Notes: generated from the letters alone by a model not told the origin. Numbered from the stretch's first letter, positions 49,347 through 61,702 are shown. The stretch: 64,000 bases of DNA from Blasia pusilla (GCA_050084515.1 CM114275.1:1364001-1428000); one strand, 5' to 3'. Translations and numbers: made by a program.

Positions 49347-49956
49347 TGGGGTTGTCCAGTCGTTCATGTGTAGAGATGTTAGGATTCATAGCTAGATGGA
49401 TCTTAGACATGTGTATGCATGACAATCGATGCATATTGGCAGCGATGTGTATTCGTACGACAACGGTCATGGTAGATGAGGCATAGGGTGAGATAGTATC
49501 GAGGCCTTAGAGGGGTCTTGTACTTCCTTATTTTGAGAGGTCATACGTGACCTGCTCTTAGGAGGTGAACTACAAGTGTAGGTCATCCTTCCCTTTATGA
49601 GGAGTGGCAACCTTGGAGAGGTTGACCTTCCTAGTTGTTTGGGAGCTACTATGTGTGTACTACAGGTTGGTAGTGACCTGTGTGTACAGGTCATCCATGG
49701 AGGTGCCCAAGGGGTATACCTTGGATGAGGCTCTTTTGGAGCTCATCTCCTTAGGATTGCAGACCATTGTTGGCATCCGTGATACAACGCGGCTTGCATA
49801 TATTGAGCTTGGATTCTCTCTTGAAGAGTGGGCTAGGAATTATCAATAAAGAGATCACACATTTTGGGAATCCTTGTGTATACTTTCTCTTGCTGTTACA
49901 CCAGGGTGTATCTGAATCATGAGTATGGTTGTTTGGATGAAGCATGGTTGATTGCA
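49347..49956 (+). repeat. 3' LTR of the Ty3 element
   Basis: About 610 bp, beginning TGGGGTTGTCC and ending GGTTGATTGCA. Its 3' 490 bp recur in reverse at 50052-50627, which sets the TG...CA end. Confidence 0.7.
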
Positions 49957-50051
49957 GATTTTTTTAGAGTTTATAGTGTGGATTCAACTTTATATCCTAA
50001 GTTGAATAGGCACTGTAAAATTGAATACGTATTATAAACTATGATGAAATC

Positions 50052-50623
50052 TGCAATCAACTATGCTTCATCCAAACGGCCATACTCACGATTCTGATAC
50101 ACCTTGGTGTAACAACAAAAGAAAGTGTACATAAGGATTCTCAAAATATGTGATATCTTTATTGATCACTCCTAGCCCACTCTTCAAGAGAGAATCCAGG
50201 CTCAATACATGCAAGCCGCGCTGTATCACGGATCCCAACAAGGATCTCCAATCCTAAGGAGATGAGCTCCAAATGAGCCTCATCCGAGGTAAAACCCTTG
50301 GGCACCTTCAGGGATGACCTATACACACAGGTCATCTCCCTCCTAGCAGGTCACTACCATCCTGTAGTACACACATACTAGCTCCCTAATAACTACACAT
50401 GTGGTCCCTTCATGAGACCAACTACCAACTAACCCATGACCCTATAATGGAGCCATACATGGGTGGGAAGATCAACCTCTCCAAGGTTACCACTACTCAT
50501 AAAAGAAAGGGTAACCTACTTCTTAGGTCACCTCCTAAGAGGAGGTCATATATGACCTCTCAAAATAGGGAAGTAGGAGACTCTTCTAAGGCCTCGATAC
50601 TATCTCGTCCTACGTCTCATCTA

Positions 50624-50627
<4 letters not shown>
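50052..50627 (-). repeat. Inverted, 5'-truncated copy of the Ty3 LTR
   Basis: The reverse complement aligns over its full length with 49466-49956 (TGCAATCAACTATGCTTCAT pairs with the LTR end). The spacer between the arms is only 95 bp. The copy stops at the (TC)n tract. Confidence 0.85.

Positions 50628-50679
<52 letters not shown>
50627..50679. repeat. (TC)n microsatellite
   Basis: About 52 bp of TC repeat between the inverted LTR and the SINE. Confidence 0.97.
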
Positions 50680-50681
<2 letters not shown>

Positions 50682-50684
50682 CAT

Positions 50685-50946
50685 CAAGCGGTAGATGACC
50701 AAGAGGTTAGCTGAACAAACATAAGGTCCTCTTGAAGAGGTCTTGGGTTCAACTCTCCCCTTGGACAGTGGGGGATGATCTCAACCCCAGGGCAGTGGCG
50801 TCTCCTACCTAGGGCATCGATGGTCCATGTTCGAGAGAGAGAATGCCTTGTGTGTCTTTCATGTGTGTGCCTTGACTATGCTCCCAGGTTAAAAATCTGG
50901 ATAAAATTCCAGGCCTTCACAAAAAGAAAAAAAAAAAAAAAAAAAA
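50685..50946 (+). mobile_element. tRNA-derived SINE with poly(A) tail
   Basis: It has an RNA polymerase III A box TGACCAAGAGG (50696-50706) and a B box GTTCAACTC (50747-50755) matching the GWTCRANNC consensus, 40 bp apart. A tRNA-unrelated body of about 170 bp follows, then an A-rich tail (50921-50946). The tRNA-like head does not fold as a complete tRNA. Confidence 0.7.
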
Positions 50947-51704
50947 CCAAATCTCCTGAGTGAGAACCCCAAATCTAGATATGAACATGCCATGTCAATC
51001 TCACATATGTGGAAGAGGTCCCATAAGCCAGATCGGCTTCCCTTGGACTAAAAATCTACTCTACTCTACTCTCTCTCTCTCTCTCTAACATGTCAAACCA
51101 AACTGACTCTTCTAATGAGAGGCTTGGATTTCTCATAAGGCAAGGAGGACCATAGCTCTATTGCCTCATGATAATAGGTTCAGCAAAGAGAAGAATGAGC
51201 TCCAAAGCTCTCTCTCCTTGGATATACCCCCTTCCCTCTCTCAAGCTCTCTTCACGGTAACCTATGATCACATGCCACCTCCTTGGCTCTTGACATGCTA
51301 ACAAGAATCACTTTGGAAAGCGGCCCTAAGCCCTAAACCCTTGACCATCTATGGATCAAGGGCCATTTTCCAAAGTGAAAGGTCAACTCTAGTTAGAACG
51401 ATAACTTACTCAAAATAGTAAGTTTCTCTATATGGCTACAAATGAGCGGAAGGGCAAACATGATGTCCCAAGTTACCCGTGGCCTCAAGAGGTCGTCCTC
51501 AACCTCATGAGGCTTTCCTCCACTATCCTCCAAGGTGCTCTACCTAATCTCGTTGATCTATCCTAAAAGGCATGACAAGAGGAAGAAGAGCTCGGGCAAA
51601 TCTCAATTAATATTGGAATGAAAGATCCTTTTCCTCTACATGAGAAACATGATCCATCAAATTAGGCGCATTTCCTTGGAGAAACCTTGAAGTCATAATT
51701 GGTG
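50947..51704. other. No gene recognised
   Basis: Short CT repeats near 51060-51086. Otherwise no family signal. Confidence 0.35.
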
Positions 51705-52307
51705 CTACAAACGTCTAACTCCCAAAAAAAATTTGGAGCAGATGCGATTATGGAGGAAAGCCCCATCCCTCCGAAAAAAATAGGCAAGATATCTAGCTTG
51801 TCGTGAAACCAAAACATCATCATCTCCCACAGATGTATTCAGGCCAAGAAGTTCACTAAAAGTCTCCATGATAGAAGAGTCAAAAGATGGCAAAGTATGT
51901 AAGAACGCTGAAGTGGGAGGACAAGTGCGAAGAAGGTAGGAGGGATGTCCGAGAAAATAATGGGAGAGAATCCTATAAGCCACTTAGTGATCCCCTATAT
52001 GATGTAACAAATGAAGCCATTCTATGTCTTTCAAAAGAGCTTGATCCAAGAACTTAGAGACATAGTCAATGAAGCCAATTGGGAACCCAAGAACAAGGAC
52101 CCCTTTGATGCAAATGGGAACATCAATAGTAGGCATGTTGAATGTTGAGCAAAGATATGAAGGAGACCATACTCGAGAACTACTACATTGGATTTTAGGG
52201 TTTAAGCTTTTGAAGGAAAAAAAATTAGAGGATAGGGATCCTTTGTCTCTAGCTTCTACAACGGGTTCTTTGTTAGATTTTGATGATGTAGATGAATTTT
52301 GTAACAT
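51705..52307 (-). pseudogene. Reverse transcriptase fragment (non-LTR or related retroelement)
   Basis: The minus strand reads KGVLVLGFPIGFIDYVSKFL, then LLHHIGDH-stop-VAYRILSHYFLGHPSYLLRT. This matches a plant retroelement reverse-transcriptase thumb region with the pattern VLG.PIG...YV..FL and GD.QVA..IL......PS.LLRT. TAA 51984-51986 sits where the family has Gln (CAA). The catalytic YxDD part is not present. Confidence 0.6.
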
Positions 52308-53498
52308 TTGTAGATAGTATGGACTCCTACCTACTACCTCATACTTGGTTTGAACATGTTGGTATTATGTTGGATTTTGGTTATAAACGTAAATCTTTTA
52401 TTTTGTTACATTCTTATAAGCATTGTATTTTTCAAAATCTAAACTAACCCATTACCTCTTAAATAACCTAGGAGCCATCCATTGATGTAATACGCTTGGT
52501 TTCCACCATGTGGGAAGATATAATTCATAACTTGCCAAGTTTAAGCATGGATAAGGTATCAAGAACTAAACTTACAAATCGATTTCTAAAACCACGTATA
52601 CTAGTGATAAGAGTAATTTACCTCTCCAAGTCATCCGAGATTAAGTAAAGTACCACGCTTTTGGTGTGGTAAGTTTTCCTCACCACACAATCTGATTGGG
52701 TCTTTGTACCACAACCCATGTCCGGTAGCTTGTTTGATCACGTTTCAACTTCAAAGTATGGTAAGTTTTCGAAATTTACCATGTCTCATAGTGGATGTCG
52801 TTACCACATTCAAAGTGGGATTGATTTTCCTACCAGTCTTAGAAGGGGTAATTTATTATATTAGGACTTTTAAAATGTAGTGAGCGAGTTTATAATGTTT
52901 TGAAATAAGCTCATTATCATAATTATTTGTGACAATGTGCTTAAGGATTTGGGAATGTTATTGAAAATAGTCATTGAATATCTAGTTTATACAATACAGT
53001 ATGGTGCGTTAATTTACCACGTCTCATCGTGGGTAGTTTTATTAATCTTAGACAGGGTAATTTTTTCTCTAATGTCCTACAATGTAAGAATAGGTCTCAG
53101 TACACGACGTAAACTTTACCGCACAGTACTTTACACCAAATTCATGGGTAGAGTTTCACCGTCAAAATACCCATTTTGGAACTTGTTAAGCACCATGTCC
53201 ATGGGCAATTGTCGCAAACAAAAAAAACCGCTTTTACCACGTTGCAATGGGTAATAAAGAATATTCATGTTTGGGTTGGACGTTGCGGTGTCTCCCACAT
53301 GCATTTCGTGTATGTCACGAAAAACATTGCAGCAATTTGGACGTGGAATGGTCCGGAGATTCCTTTCGAGATAGGGTGATGGTTTAGAAGTTTGAAGCTC
53401 GAAGACGTTGGATCGAATCAAAACGGTGATTGAACCTGAGACGAGATCTCCTCACTGCAGCTCAGTCGACTTCTTCCTCTGCTGCAAGGATTTAATTC
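52308..53498. other. Non-genic, with repeated GTGGTAA/TTACCAC phrases
   Basis: 52650-53250 repeats short phrases such as ATGGTAAGTTTT, TTTACCA.GTCTCAT.GTGG and GGGTAATTT in both orientations, suggesting a worn non-autonomous element. The last 200 bp should include the 3' UTR of the P450. Confidence 0.4.
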
Positions 53499-56035
53499 CT
53501 AGAAATCGATGCTCGCTTTGCAGTAAACTGACCGCGGTAAGCGTGGTTTAGCAAGAAGTTCGATCGGATAGACTCGGGGCGGCACGGCTCCACCTCCCTC
53601 CTCCATGTTCAAGTCTGCAGGATTCATGCCCGGAGGAAGAGAGAAATCAATGGTGTGGAGAAGCTGAGCCAAAATAAGCTCCGCCATGAGTAAGCCCAAG
53701 TTCTGCGCCGGGCAAATTCTCCTGCCGGCACCGAAAGGCAGGAGCTCATAGTTGTGCCCTTTCAAATCGATGGAGTTCTCCAAAAATCTTTCGGGTTGAA
53801 ACCTCAGCGGATTTTCCCATATCTCGGGGTCTCTTCCTATGGCGTACACGTTCACGTATACTCTGGTCTTCGCGGAGATATCGTACCCGGCTACTTTGGT
53901 TGCCCCCGTTGAGAAATGAGGGATAAGCAACGGTAGGGCGGGGTGTAATCGTAACACTTCTTTCACAACTGCCTTCAAGTACTTGAGCTTGGGTATATCC
54001 GATTCTTCGACCAGTCTTTCCTCGCCGACCACAGCATTAATTTCGGACCAAATTTTGTCCCTGACTTCGGGATGTCGCATAATCTCGGATAACGCCCACA
54101 CGACTGTCATTGAGGTGGTGTCGATGGCCCCGTGAAGCAAGTCCTGCAGTTCCGGCATTTGGTGATGAATTCTTCACCGCAGAGAAAGAGAACGAGTGAA
54201 ACTAAACAGTGGTACGTAAAACGAAGAATATATGATTGACTGGTATTTTGTTGAAATTCCAAGCTACTGCAATATAAAGTGATTACTACAAATTCCATGT
54301 ATAGCCATGTACATTACTATATTTCCCACTACTCTACATTAGCCATGCAAGGAAAGAAGAGGTCGAACCCTTTCTTACGAGCGCAAGAGTTTTATTAAGT
54401 AGAGTTTTGAATCTGTAAGTATTTTCTCTTGCGACTATAGTTGCTGAGAATGAGAACTCTTAGTCTGCACAGAGATCCGAGACTGTTTACCTCAGAATTT
54501 TTCAAAAGATATGATTGCAACCATATATGCACTTCGATTTTCAATTTCTATAGCTCTCTTTGAGATAGATGAGACTCACCAGAAGGAGCCCTTTAATGTG
54601 GGTGTCTGGGAGATTCCCTTTCCAGTCCTTATCTTCTTGTAGTTGGAGCAGGACATCGACGAAGTCGGGTGTGTCTTCGTTCAAATTATCGTAATGTTTG
54701 GCATGCCTGTGGTCTTCTACCACGCGTTTCAGGAATTTCTCACTAACGGCCGCAAACTTCTTCAGCTGTTTTACAACACCGCCCACATCCAGAAACCGCA
54801 ACCAGGGAATATACTCCCAAACCACGAAGAACCCATTCTTGCCGGTCTCCAGGATCAAGTCGTGCAATTCTCTCGCGTCCTGATCGATCTCGGAGTTCAA
54901 ACCTTTCTGACACAGATACTTCTTCCTGAAAAGAACCTGAGTTATATTGTTGAAGGTGAGCTCTTGGATTTTCAAATCTATTTCTTGTAGCTTTCCATCA
55001 CGACCATCTTCCAGTATACGCTCCACAGTTCTCAGCACCAGGTCTCTCCGCGCGCCCTGCCATGCCAGCCACTCAAAATGAATTCTAATCCCTACACTGC
55101 TTGCTGTACATGTATGCATAGTATCACCAGGCTTAGCATTGGGAGATAAGCAGAAGCTATGAAAGTGTAGACGTCAGCCCCGTGCTTTCCTACGTGCAGG
55201 TATGCATTAACTAATTACCACAGAGAAGTTGCTAGAATATCATTACATTCTGTCTGCAGTCGGTACCACCAGGACAGGCAATTCTACGAGAATGTGCGCA
55301 TGACCAGGGCTCAAGTACGTAGGCCAGAAAAAAAATAGTGAATGAGCTTGACGGTAGGCCCGGGGACTTGCACGGATCTCAAGTGTGAGTCTGGGCTGGA
55401 GTTGTAAACCCAAGCTGTAACATAGACTCAAACGTATGCATGGATAGCGAAGCTCTGAAAGTGTATGATAGAAACGAGGTTGTGAAGTAATGAAACGACT
55501 TCGATACCAGGAATTGCTGAATGCGTTTCGGGTTGAAGAGCTCTACGGTACAAATTTTGCGCATATGTCGCCAGTGGTCGCCGAGCGGCGAAAATCCCAT
55601 GTCCACGTTTTTGTCGAATAGCAGCTGAGCAGGGATAGCCCGAGGGCGCGAGGCAAACAGATGGTCTTGGGTCATGAGAATCTCTTTCGCCAAAGCAGGG
55701 CTTGAAACCACCACGGTTTCATGGACACCTAGGCGCAGAGACATGATCGGTCCGTATGTCTTGGACATTTCCATCATAGAAATGTGCGGAACTTTCCCCA
55801 GAAGATGGAGATGGCCGATGACCGGTCTTCCTGCAGGTCCCGGTGGCAGTCTCAACCCCTTCCCATTTCCCACAAGCTTCTTGAGCATGAAGATAAAAGC
55901 CAGCAGCCCAGCTACGCTTGCGAGCGGGACCATGGGGTTGTTCTGCTGGAGTCCCAGCCGCTCTTCCACATGCATCCAGCTTACGCTGGAATTGTTCTCC
56001 ACTACATGCGCAGCAACGTGCACAACTCCTTCCAT
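53499..56035 (-). CDS. Cytochrome P450, A-type (CYP71 clan)
   Basis: The model is complement(53499-54143, 54580-55056, 55508-56035). All junctions are phase 0 (donors GTATCG and GTGAGT) and give 549 residues. An N-terminal extension of about 34 residues precedes the membrane anchor (PMVPLASVAGLLAFIFML) and the proline hinge LPPGPAGRP. The I helix has GAIDTTS (Asp 343), ExxR is KEVLR (397-400), PERF is QPERF, and the heme loop is FGAGRRICPAQ (Cys 479) with Ala where Gly is usual. It is presumably an ER-bound monooxygenase. The substrate and CYP family cannot be read from sequence alone. The C-helix WRHMRK and all core motifs are intact. GTATCG is a weak donor and was chosen because it gives an unbroken alignment (KRIQQFL-GARRDLV). 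Confidence 0.9.
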
Positions 56036-56210
56036 CGCAGCGTTCCTTAGAACTCGATCTAATACGATATCTTCGCACTTAACATGAATGGGGACGGGAA
56101 AACCTGATATACTCTGAGACTGCTCTGGCTAAATTCTAATCACTGGTTGTACTGTGACGTACAAATGTAGTAGAATCCAACCCGATGATTGATGGTGTAA
56201 TGTCCTGAAC

Positions 56211-56220
56211 CTATTTATGC
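56211..56220 (-). promoter_or_regulatory. TATA box candidate of the P450 gene
   Basis: CATAAATAGG on the minus strand, about 175 bp before the ATG. The leader between them has no in-frame upstream ATG that I noticed. Confidence 0.45.
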
Positions 56221-57800
56221 CAACCGTGAAATTCTTGTCATACCCGTCGATCGTCGCTTTGCTGTAGTGGCACGGGAAAACTACGACTCGCTTTCCTAAA
56301 CCGTTAACGATGCACGTCTTCGAGCTCTTAGTCCAATAGCACCCTCGTCAAGTCCAACCCATCACGGACAACGCCGTACGTGATATTTTCCTTGGGCTAC
56401 GCGAAGTGTTTGTTGGGGAAATGTTGGCGGGTCATGCTCGTTTGTGTTCAAACAGATACGCATTAAGTGTTTCGGTAGTAGCGATTTCTACGCTTTCTAA
56501 TAATAATAGTATGCGGGTATATCTTTGAGCTTCATTTGTCTTCGTACGGGGGGCCCTGATGTATTCGGAGTTCGATCTCTTAAAACCCAACCTAAAATAT
56601 GTGTGAAGCGCGCACATTATGAACGTGTTTGCTTACAAACGCGTTCCAAGTGTATCTCATCACTCAAGGAATGAGTGTCCGTGTTATCCAAGTTTTGGTG
56701 AAATTTTTCCCAATGGCGTCCCCGTACAATTTAATTTAAGAGCCTTCTTACTCATCAAGCTATTGAGACTCACCATATTTTCTAAATATTTGAGAGCAGA
56801 TTTTATGAATTTTCTCCTTATAATCGGACCAAGTCCATGTCGGCAGATTTACATTCATCCTAGGAACATATATGTCTCATGCGGGCTCAATGCGAGTCAC
56901 CCATAGGCTTGGTGCGGGCCTTGGTACGTGCTCGTAGCCCCCACACCCGGTCCTGCATCCCGAGCCCGCAAGGGCGACCCGGGTACCAAGAGAACTCGGA
57001 TTGAGACCCGTTAGACATGTCTAGACTTGTCTAAACATGTCCATCCCATGGACGCACAAGTGTGTTTCTATGGAACCTTGTTCTCCTCCCAATAGGAGAG
57101 CGAAAAATGATTTTACTATTGTCTCATATTCAAAGTGATCCACAAGGATGTTTGACCTCTTATTGGAAATGGCGAGTAGTGAAATATAAAGATCTAAAAT
57201 CAGCTTTTTTCTCTATGAGAAAATTTATAATTAGACATTTTTCTTCTTGCCTATCCACTTCATGATCATGTGATATACACCCTATGAAGATTATTCTATG
57301 GAGATTTTTGCACTAGTAGCACTATTGTTTAGGCTTTTTATCCAAGACATTTAGAGTAGCATGCACCACATCAAGGTTTAGCACATCCTGATTTTGGAAC
57401 AAAAAATGGGGATCTTTGGTGCCGCGTCACTAAGATTCCGAGCACTAGGGTGCCGGCCGCAACTTCCAAACCTCTTGATTGGCTCCCCAAATTTTGAGTT
57501 TATTGTTTCAGCTGAAATTTGCACCATATAGGCATGAATTTGAACTACATTGGTCCATCATTACTTTCAAATTTCCTTTGCATTCCTTGATTTCCTATTA
57601 AAGTAGGAAGCTATTTGGAATAGTGAGTGGGCACTTGCCCCACACCTCCCTTGAGGCATAAAGCCTTCTTCATTTTGAGAAGGAAAAAAAATATTTTGTA
57701 TTAATATTGTTCCCCGAGAAAATGGAGTTGTAAATGCAAAACACACATTTTAATTGTAAATTACGATATGTATGGAAATTGTAAAAGTGCCAAGGTTGCA
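56221..57800. other. Intergenic, with a partial GACATGTCC-type element
   Basis: 56885-57050 has the GC-rich body (CCCGAGCCCGCAAGGGCGAC) and right-end-like AGACATGTCTAGACTTG and ACATGTCC of the family at 57801-58142. No gene was recognised elsewhere. Confidence 0.4.
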
Positions 57801-58142
57801 CATGGACAAAGTCTGTGTCCGTAGACATGTCCATGTTCGTGTAGGCTCGGGTACCCAAGGCCAGCACGCAACCCCACTCTGGAGCCCATCGCGTAGATCA
57901 GGGCTGACGGAGCCCGCACCCATTGCATCACCCTCCAAGGCCCACAAGATGACCACCATGTGGGCCCTAAACCCGCCCTTTGGGCCGAGTTGCGGGCCTG
58001 CCATGGGCAATGCAACGGGTGCGGGCTCTGTTAGCCCAGGTCTTCGAGACAGGCTCGGAGCGGGCTCCACGGCGGGCTCTAGGCGGGCTCGGGTGTAGGT
58101 CGGGCATGTTCGTGGACATGTCCAGACTTTTTCGTTTCCATG
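57801..58142. mobile_element. Short TIR element with GACATGTCC ends and GC-rich core
   Basis: The left end CATGGACAAAGTCTG ... GACATGTCCATGTTCG pairs with the right end, whose complement reads CATGGAAACG..AAAGTCTGG, ACATGTCCACGAACATG. The core is made of GGGCTC/GAGCCC phrases. Long ORFs on both strands reflect GC richness, not genes. Partial copies at 15590-15910, 17803-18003 and 56885-57050 show a family. Confidence 0.6.
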
Positions 58143-59320
58143 GAACATTGAAAAGTGCACATAAATTTGAAGTGGTCTTAAATGCAATAAGGGCATTCTT
58201 CCAAATCTAGACATGGCCATATATGGCTGGTTTACATTTGAAAGTATTAGGGTCCTAGTGAACTAGGGCTTCAATGCTTCACTCTAATAGAATGCCTAAA
58301 ATGAATTATATCCCAAGATAAATAAGAAACATCTTATGATTGGAGGATGGAATCCATAAAAACATAAGTCATTCTTCACAATTCACAAGTATTGGATAAG
58401 TGCAGAGGTATGACTTGTTTATGACTTAAGGCTATTGCTTACTACTTGGATTATAGGTATATGAGTATGTCAGCAGCAAGACCTTAAAATTAGTGACTAA
58501 ACCATTTTAGTCATAATTTGAGTTATTCTTTCAAGAAATCACTTAAAATATAGTCGTAAAAACCATAGATTTCCTGTAGTAGTTCTAGTTCTCTAGTGGG
58601 TACCTACACTCATGTAATTCTATCCCTACTTTCTCTTTGAATTGCTAGAGCAACTCCACTCACTTTCAAATGGAATCTTCGACCTTCTCGGAAATACTGC
58701 TCCAATCGCTCGACAAGCAAATCTTTTTGGACACCAAACGTAATGTCATCCTTCAATCTTAGTAAATTCCACTCACACCTTCACTAAAGCTCTCTTAGTT
58801 TATCTCCAATAATTCACGTCTCTCCACTAATTGCAAAAGTATGATAGGGAAGAGAACCCTTGGCGGTTAAATCTAGGGGATGTCACTAGCTCAAAATTTG
58901 ACATTTGCGTTTGTCCAACTTAAGGGTAATTTCAATGCCATCAACAAAATTTTTTAGCATTTAGTCGAACTTAGGCAAGGAAGGGGTTAATTCTGATTTT
59001 GGTAGTTGATGTAAGTAAGGTAGAGTCAAATATACAAAAAAAGTCAAAATTTTGGTTCAAAGTCTAAAGGGTAGGGTTAAATCCCCTTTACCATGTGTCA
59101 CTCTCCTATTGGTCTATATATATTGGAATAAAAGTAATTTTTATTTATTTATTTATTTTAGTAAATATAATATCAATATAAAACATATTTTCTAAAGTTA
59201 TATATATTCAAAAATAGGGAAACACCCAACTCTTGGAAGACCTTCCCATCTATCTTTTAATTTATGAATCTTGAAACATAGCCTCCAAGACTAAAGCTGA
59301 CACTAAAGTAAGAATACAAG
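58143..59320. other. No gene; possible CACTA-like end near 58480-58580
   Basis: TTAGTGACTAAACCATTTTA, ATATAGTCGTAAAAACC and TTTCCTGTAGTAG resemble the subterminal and terminal sequence of CACTA elements (terminal CACTA on the other strand). No partner end was located. Confidence 0.3.
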
Positions 59321-59329
59321 ATTAATCCC

Positions 59330-60850
59330 TAGCTTGATCTTGAGCTAACGATTTGTTAAACCTTTGGATTGGGCTAAAACTTTTAAGGGCTTGTCCCAAG
59401 TAATGTATGTGTAATTTTGAACAGTTTGGATCTTGCAACTTGAGCTCCAAGATTAAGGAAACAATTGAAGAACACACTTTTGGATCTCCATTTTTTACCC
59501 CTTGGTGTATCACGGTCAAGGACATTCCTCTACTTAGTTTTCGTATTTATAGCATTTTTGGAAGCAACAAAATGTGGGAATGAGGAGAAGAAGATTGGAA
59601 GTGTCGATGCACTTGGCATTCCTTAGTTTTCTTCCTTGATCTTGGTCCAACAATAGTTTACACCTTTGGATTGTGTTGAAACTTTATTGACTTGTCTCTA
59701 ATAATGCATGCATGTTTGTAACAGTTCAGATCTTGCAACTTACCCTCCAAGAGGAAGGCAAAAATGGAAGACCACATTTGAGGTTCTCCATTTTTAATTC
59801 AACCTGTAGCAAGGCATTTGGATAATTTTCTTTCCCCCTGGATTTATCAAGCCCAAGGACATTTCTCGACCAAGTTTTGGTATTTATAGCATTGTGGAAG
59901 TAAGCAAATGTGAGAATGAGGAGAAGAAAAAGAAAGAAGAAGAGTGGAGGTGTCGATGCACTCGGCATTCCTTAGTTTTTTTCCTTGATCTTGGTCCAGC
60001 AATAGTTTACACCCTTGGGTTGTGTTGAAAATTTACTGACTTGTCCCTAACAATGCATGCATGTTTTTGAACGATTCAGATCTTGCAACTTAACCTCCAA
60101 GAGTAAGGCAAACATGGAAGACCACATTTGAGGTTCTCCATTTTTAATTCAACGTATAGAAAGGCAATTGGAGAATTTTCTTTCCCCCTGGATTTATCAG
60201 GCCCAAGGACATTTCTCAACCAAGTTTTGGTATTTCTAGCATCGTGGAAGTAAACAAACGTGAGAATGAGGAGAAGAAAGAGAAAGGAGAAGAGTGGAAG
60301 TGTTGATGCACTTGGCATTCCTTAGTTTGTTTCCTTGATCTTGGTCCAACAATATTTTACACCCTTGGATTGTGTTGAAACTTTACTGACTTGTCCCTAA
60401 CAATGCATGCATGATTTTGAACGGTTCAGATCTTGTAACTTATTTCTCCAAGAGTGAGGCAAAAATGGAAGACCAACATTTGAGGTTCTCCATTTTTAAT
60501 TCAACGTGTAGAAAGGCATTTGGAGAATTTTCTTTCCTCCTGGATTTATCAGGCTTAATGACATTTCTAGACAAATTTTTGGTATTTATAGCATTGTGGA
60601 AGTAAACAAATGTGAGAATGAGGAGAAGAAAGAGAAAGAAGAAGAGTGGAAGAGTCGATGCACTCGGCATTCCTTAGTTTTCTTACCCGATCTTGGTCCA
60701 ACAATATTTTACACCCTTGGATTGTGTTGAAACTTTACTTACTTTTCTCTCACAAAGCATGTATTTTTTTGAACGGTTCAGATCTTGCAACCTAAACTCC
60801 AAGATTATATCATTTTGGAAGTTTTTTTCTTATGATCTTGGAAGGATTTT
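59330..60850. repeat. Tandem array of about 350-bp units (4 to 4.5 copies)
   Basis: Units start near 59330 (about 300 bp, diverged), 59629, 59979, 60329 and 60685 (partial). Each contains GATCTTGGTCCAACAATA, TTCAGATCTTGCAACTTA, GAGGTTCTCCATTTTTAATT and GCATTCCTTAGTTT. On the minus strand three units keep an ORF of 76-80 residues beginning MPSASTxPLF with a hydrophobic stretch (LFLLLILTF), and each has GCTATAAATACC. The later units are more alike than the first. A real gene is possible but not supported outside the array. Confidence 0.92.
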
Positions 60851-60959
60851 GGACGTTTCATTGTTTCCTGATATGGATGAGTATTATCATTGTTTGTTAT
60901 AATCTTAGTAGGGTTTTCGACATTCATGAGTAGTTATCAAGACTAAATTATTTGCTATA

Positions 60960-61645
60960 GTCTAGAGTAAAGTGTGGAGGAGAGACTAGAGGAGAGATGC
61001 AAAATAGTACGAAAAAAGGAAGACCATTGATCTTAATGCACCTTAATTTAGACCATTTATTTGTGAAAATGCATTAGGGCATTGTAGAGGAAGGATTGAG
61101 ATTCTTTGAGGAATTTGGATAGATTGCATCAAGATCGTTGGCGTAGGGTTCGAGGGCGGGAGAGTTGCAAGGCACAGGGCTTCGAGGGTGGGAGAGAGCA
61201 TGCAAGCAATTATATTGCGAGGGAGAGAGAGGTCGTGGATTGTAACTCTTCCTCACTTTCTTTCATATGCGTCTGTTCTCGCGTCTGCTGCTGAAAAAGC
61301 GCCACCATCTCTCTATGCTGAGAAGCCACGGTCTTGGGATCGAAGGTGCATCACTACATTGACAACAACGGCGATTGAGGTGCGGAGGAAAAGATCTTAT
61401 TGCAAACATTTGAGTTTCAAAGGAAGTTTGAGTTTGCCTCTATGGTCTTCCCTTCCCTTCCCTGTGGACTTATATCTCTTTCTCATCATCACAGGGAGGA
61501 GAGCTAGGAGGAGAGCAATGTAAGAGGTGCGGAGAGGAGTTCCGCTGCGTACATCCACAAATCTGGTAGAAGAGGTGTAGAGGAGAGGAAGTGGACGGCT
61601 CAAGGTTGCAAGGTGTTGTGGAGGGCAGATTGTGGAGAGAAGGTG

Positions 61646-61702
<57 letters not shown>

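Larger units (their letters stand above)
44950..49956 (+). mobile_element. Ty3/gypsy retrotransposon carrying a C5-cytosine methyltransferase and a PHD-like finger (5' truncated, decayed)
   Basis: In order: C5 DNA methyltransferase domain (about 45180-45830), reverse transcriptase with YIDD (46120-46900), RNase H (47260-47470), integrase H2C2 finger and core (47930-48780), a C-terminal PHD-finger-like module (49030-49160), a polypurine tract AGGGGGGAGAT (49336-49346) and the 3' LTR. Frames are broken by many stops and shifts. No 5' LTR or complete gag was found upstream of about 44950, so the element is truncated. A second, worse copy lies at 17320-19000. Confidence 0.85.

Noticed and set aside
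50691-50762. tRNA gene
   Set aside because: A and B boxes are present, but no complete cloverleaf or acceptor stem. The poly(A) tail and body indicate a SINE.
57750-58220. ORFs of 84-156 residues on both strands
   Set aside because: They lie within the GC-rich TIR element and have repetitive Pro/Gly/Arg composition in all frames.
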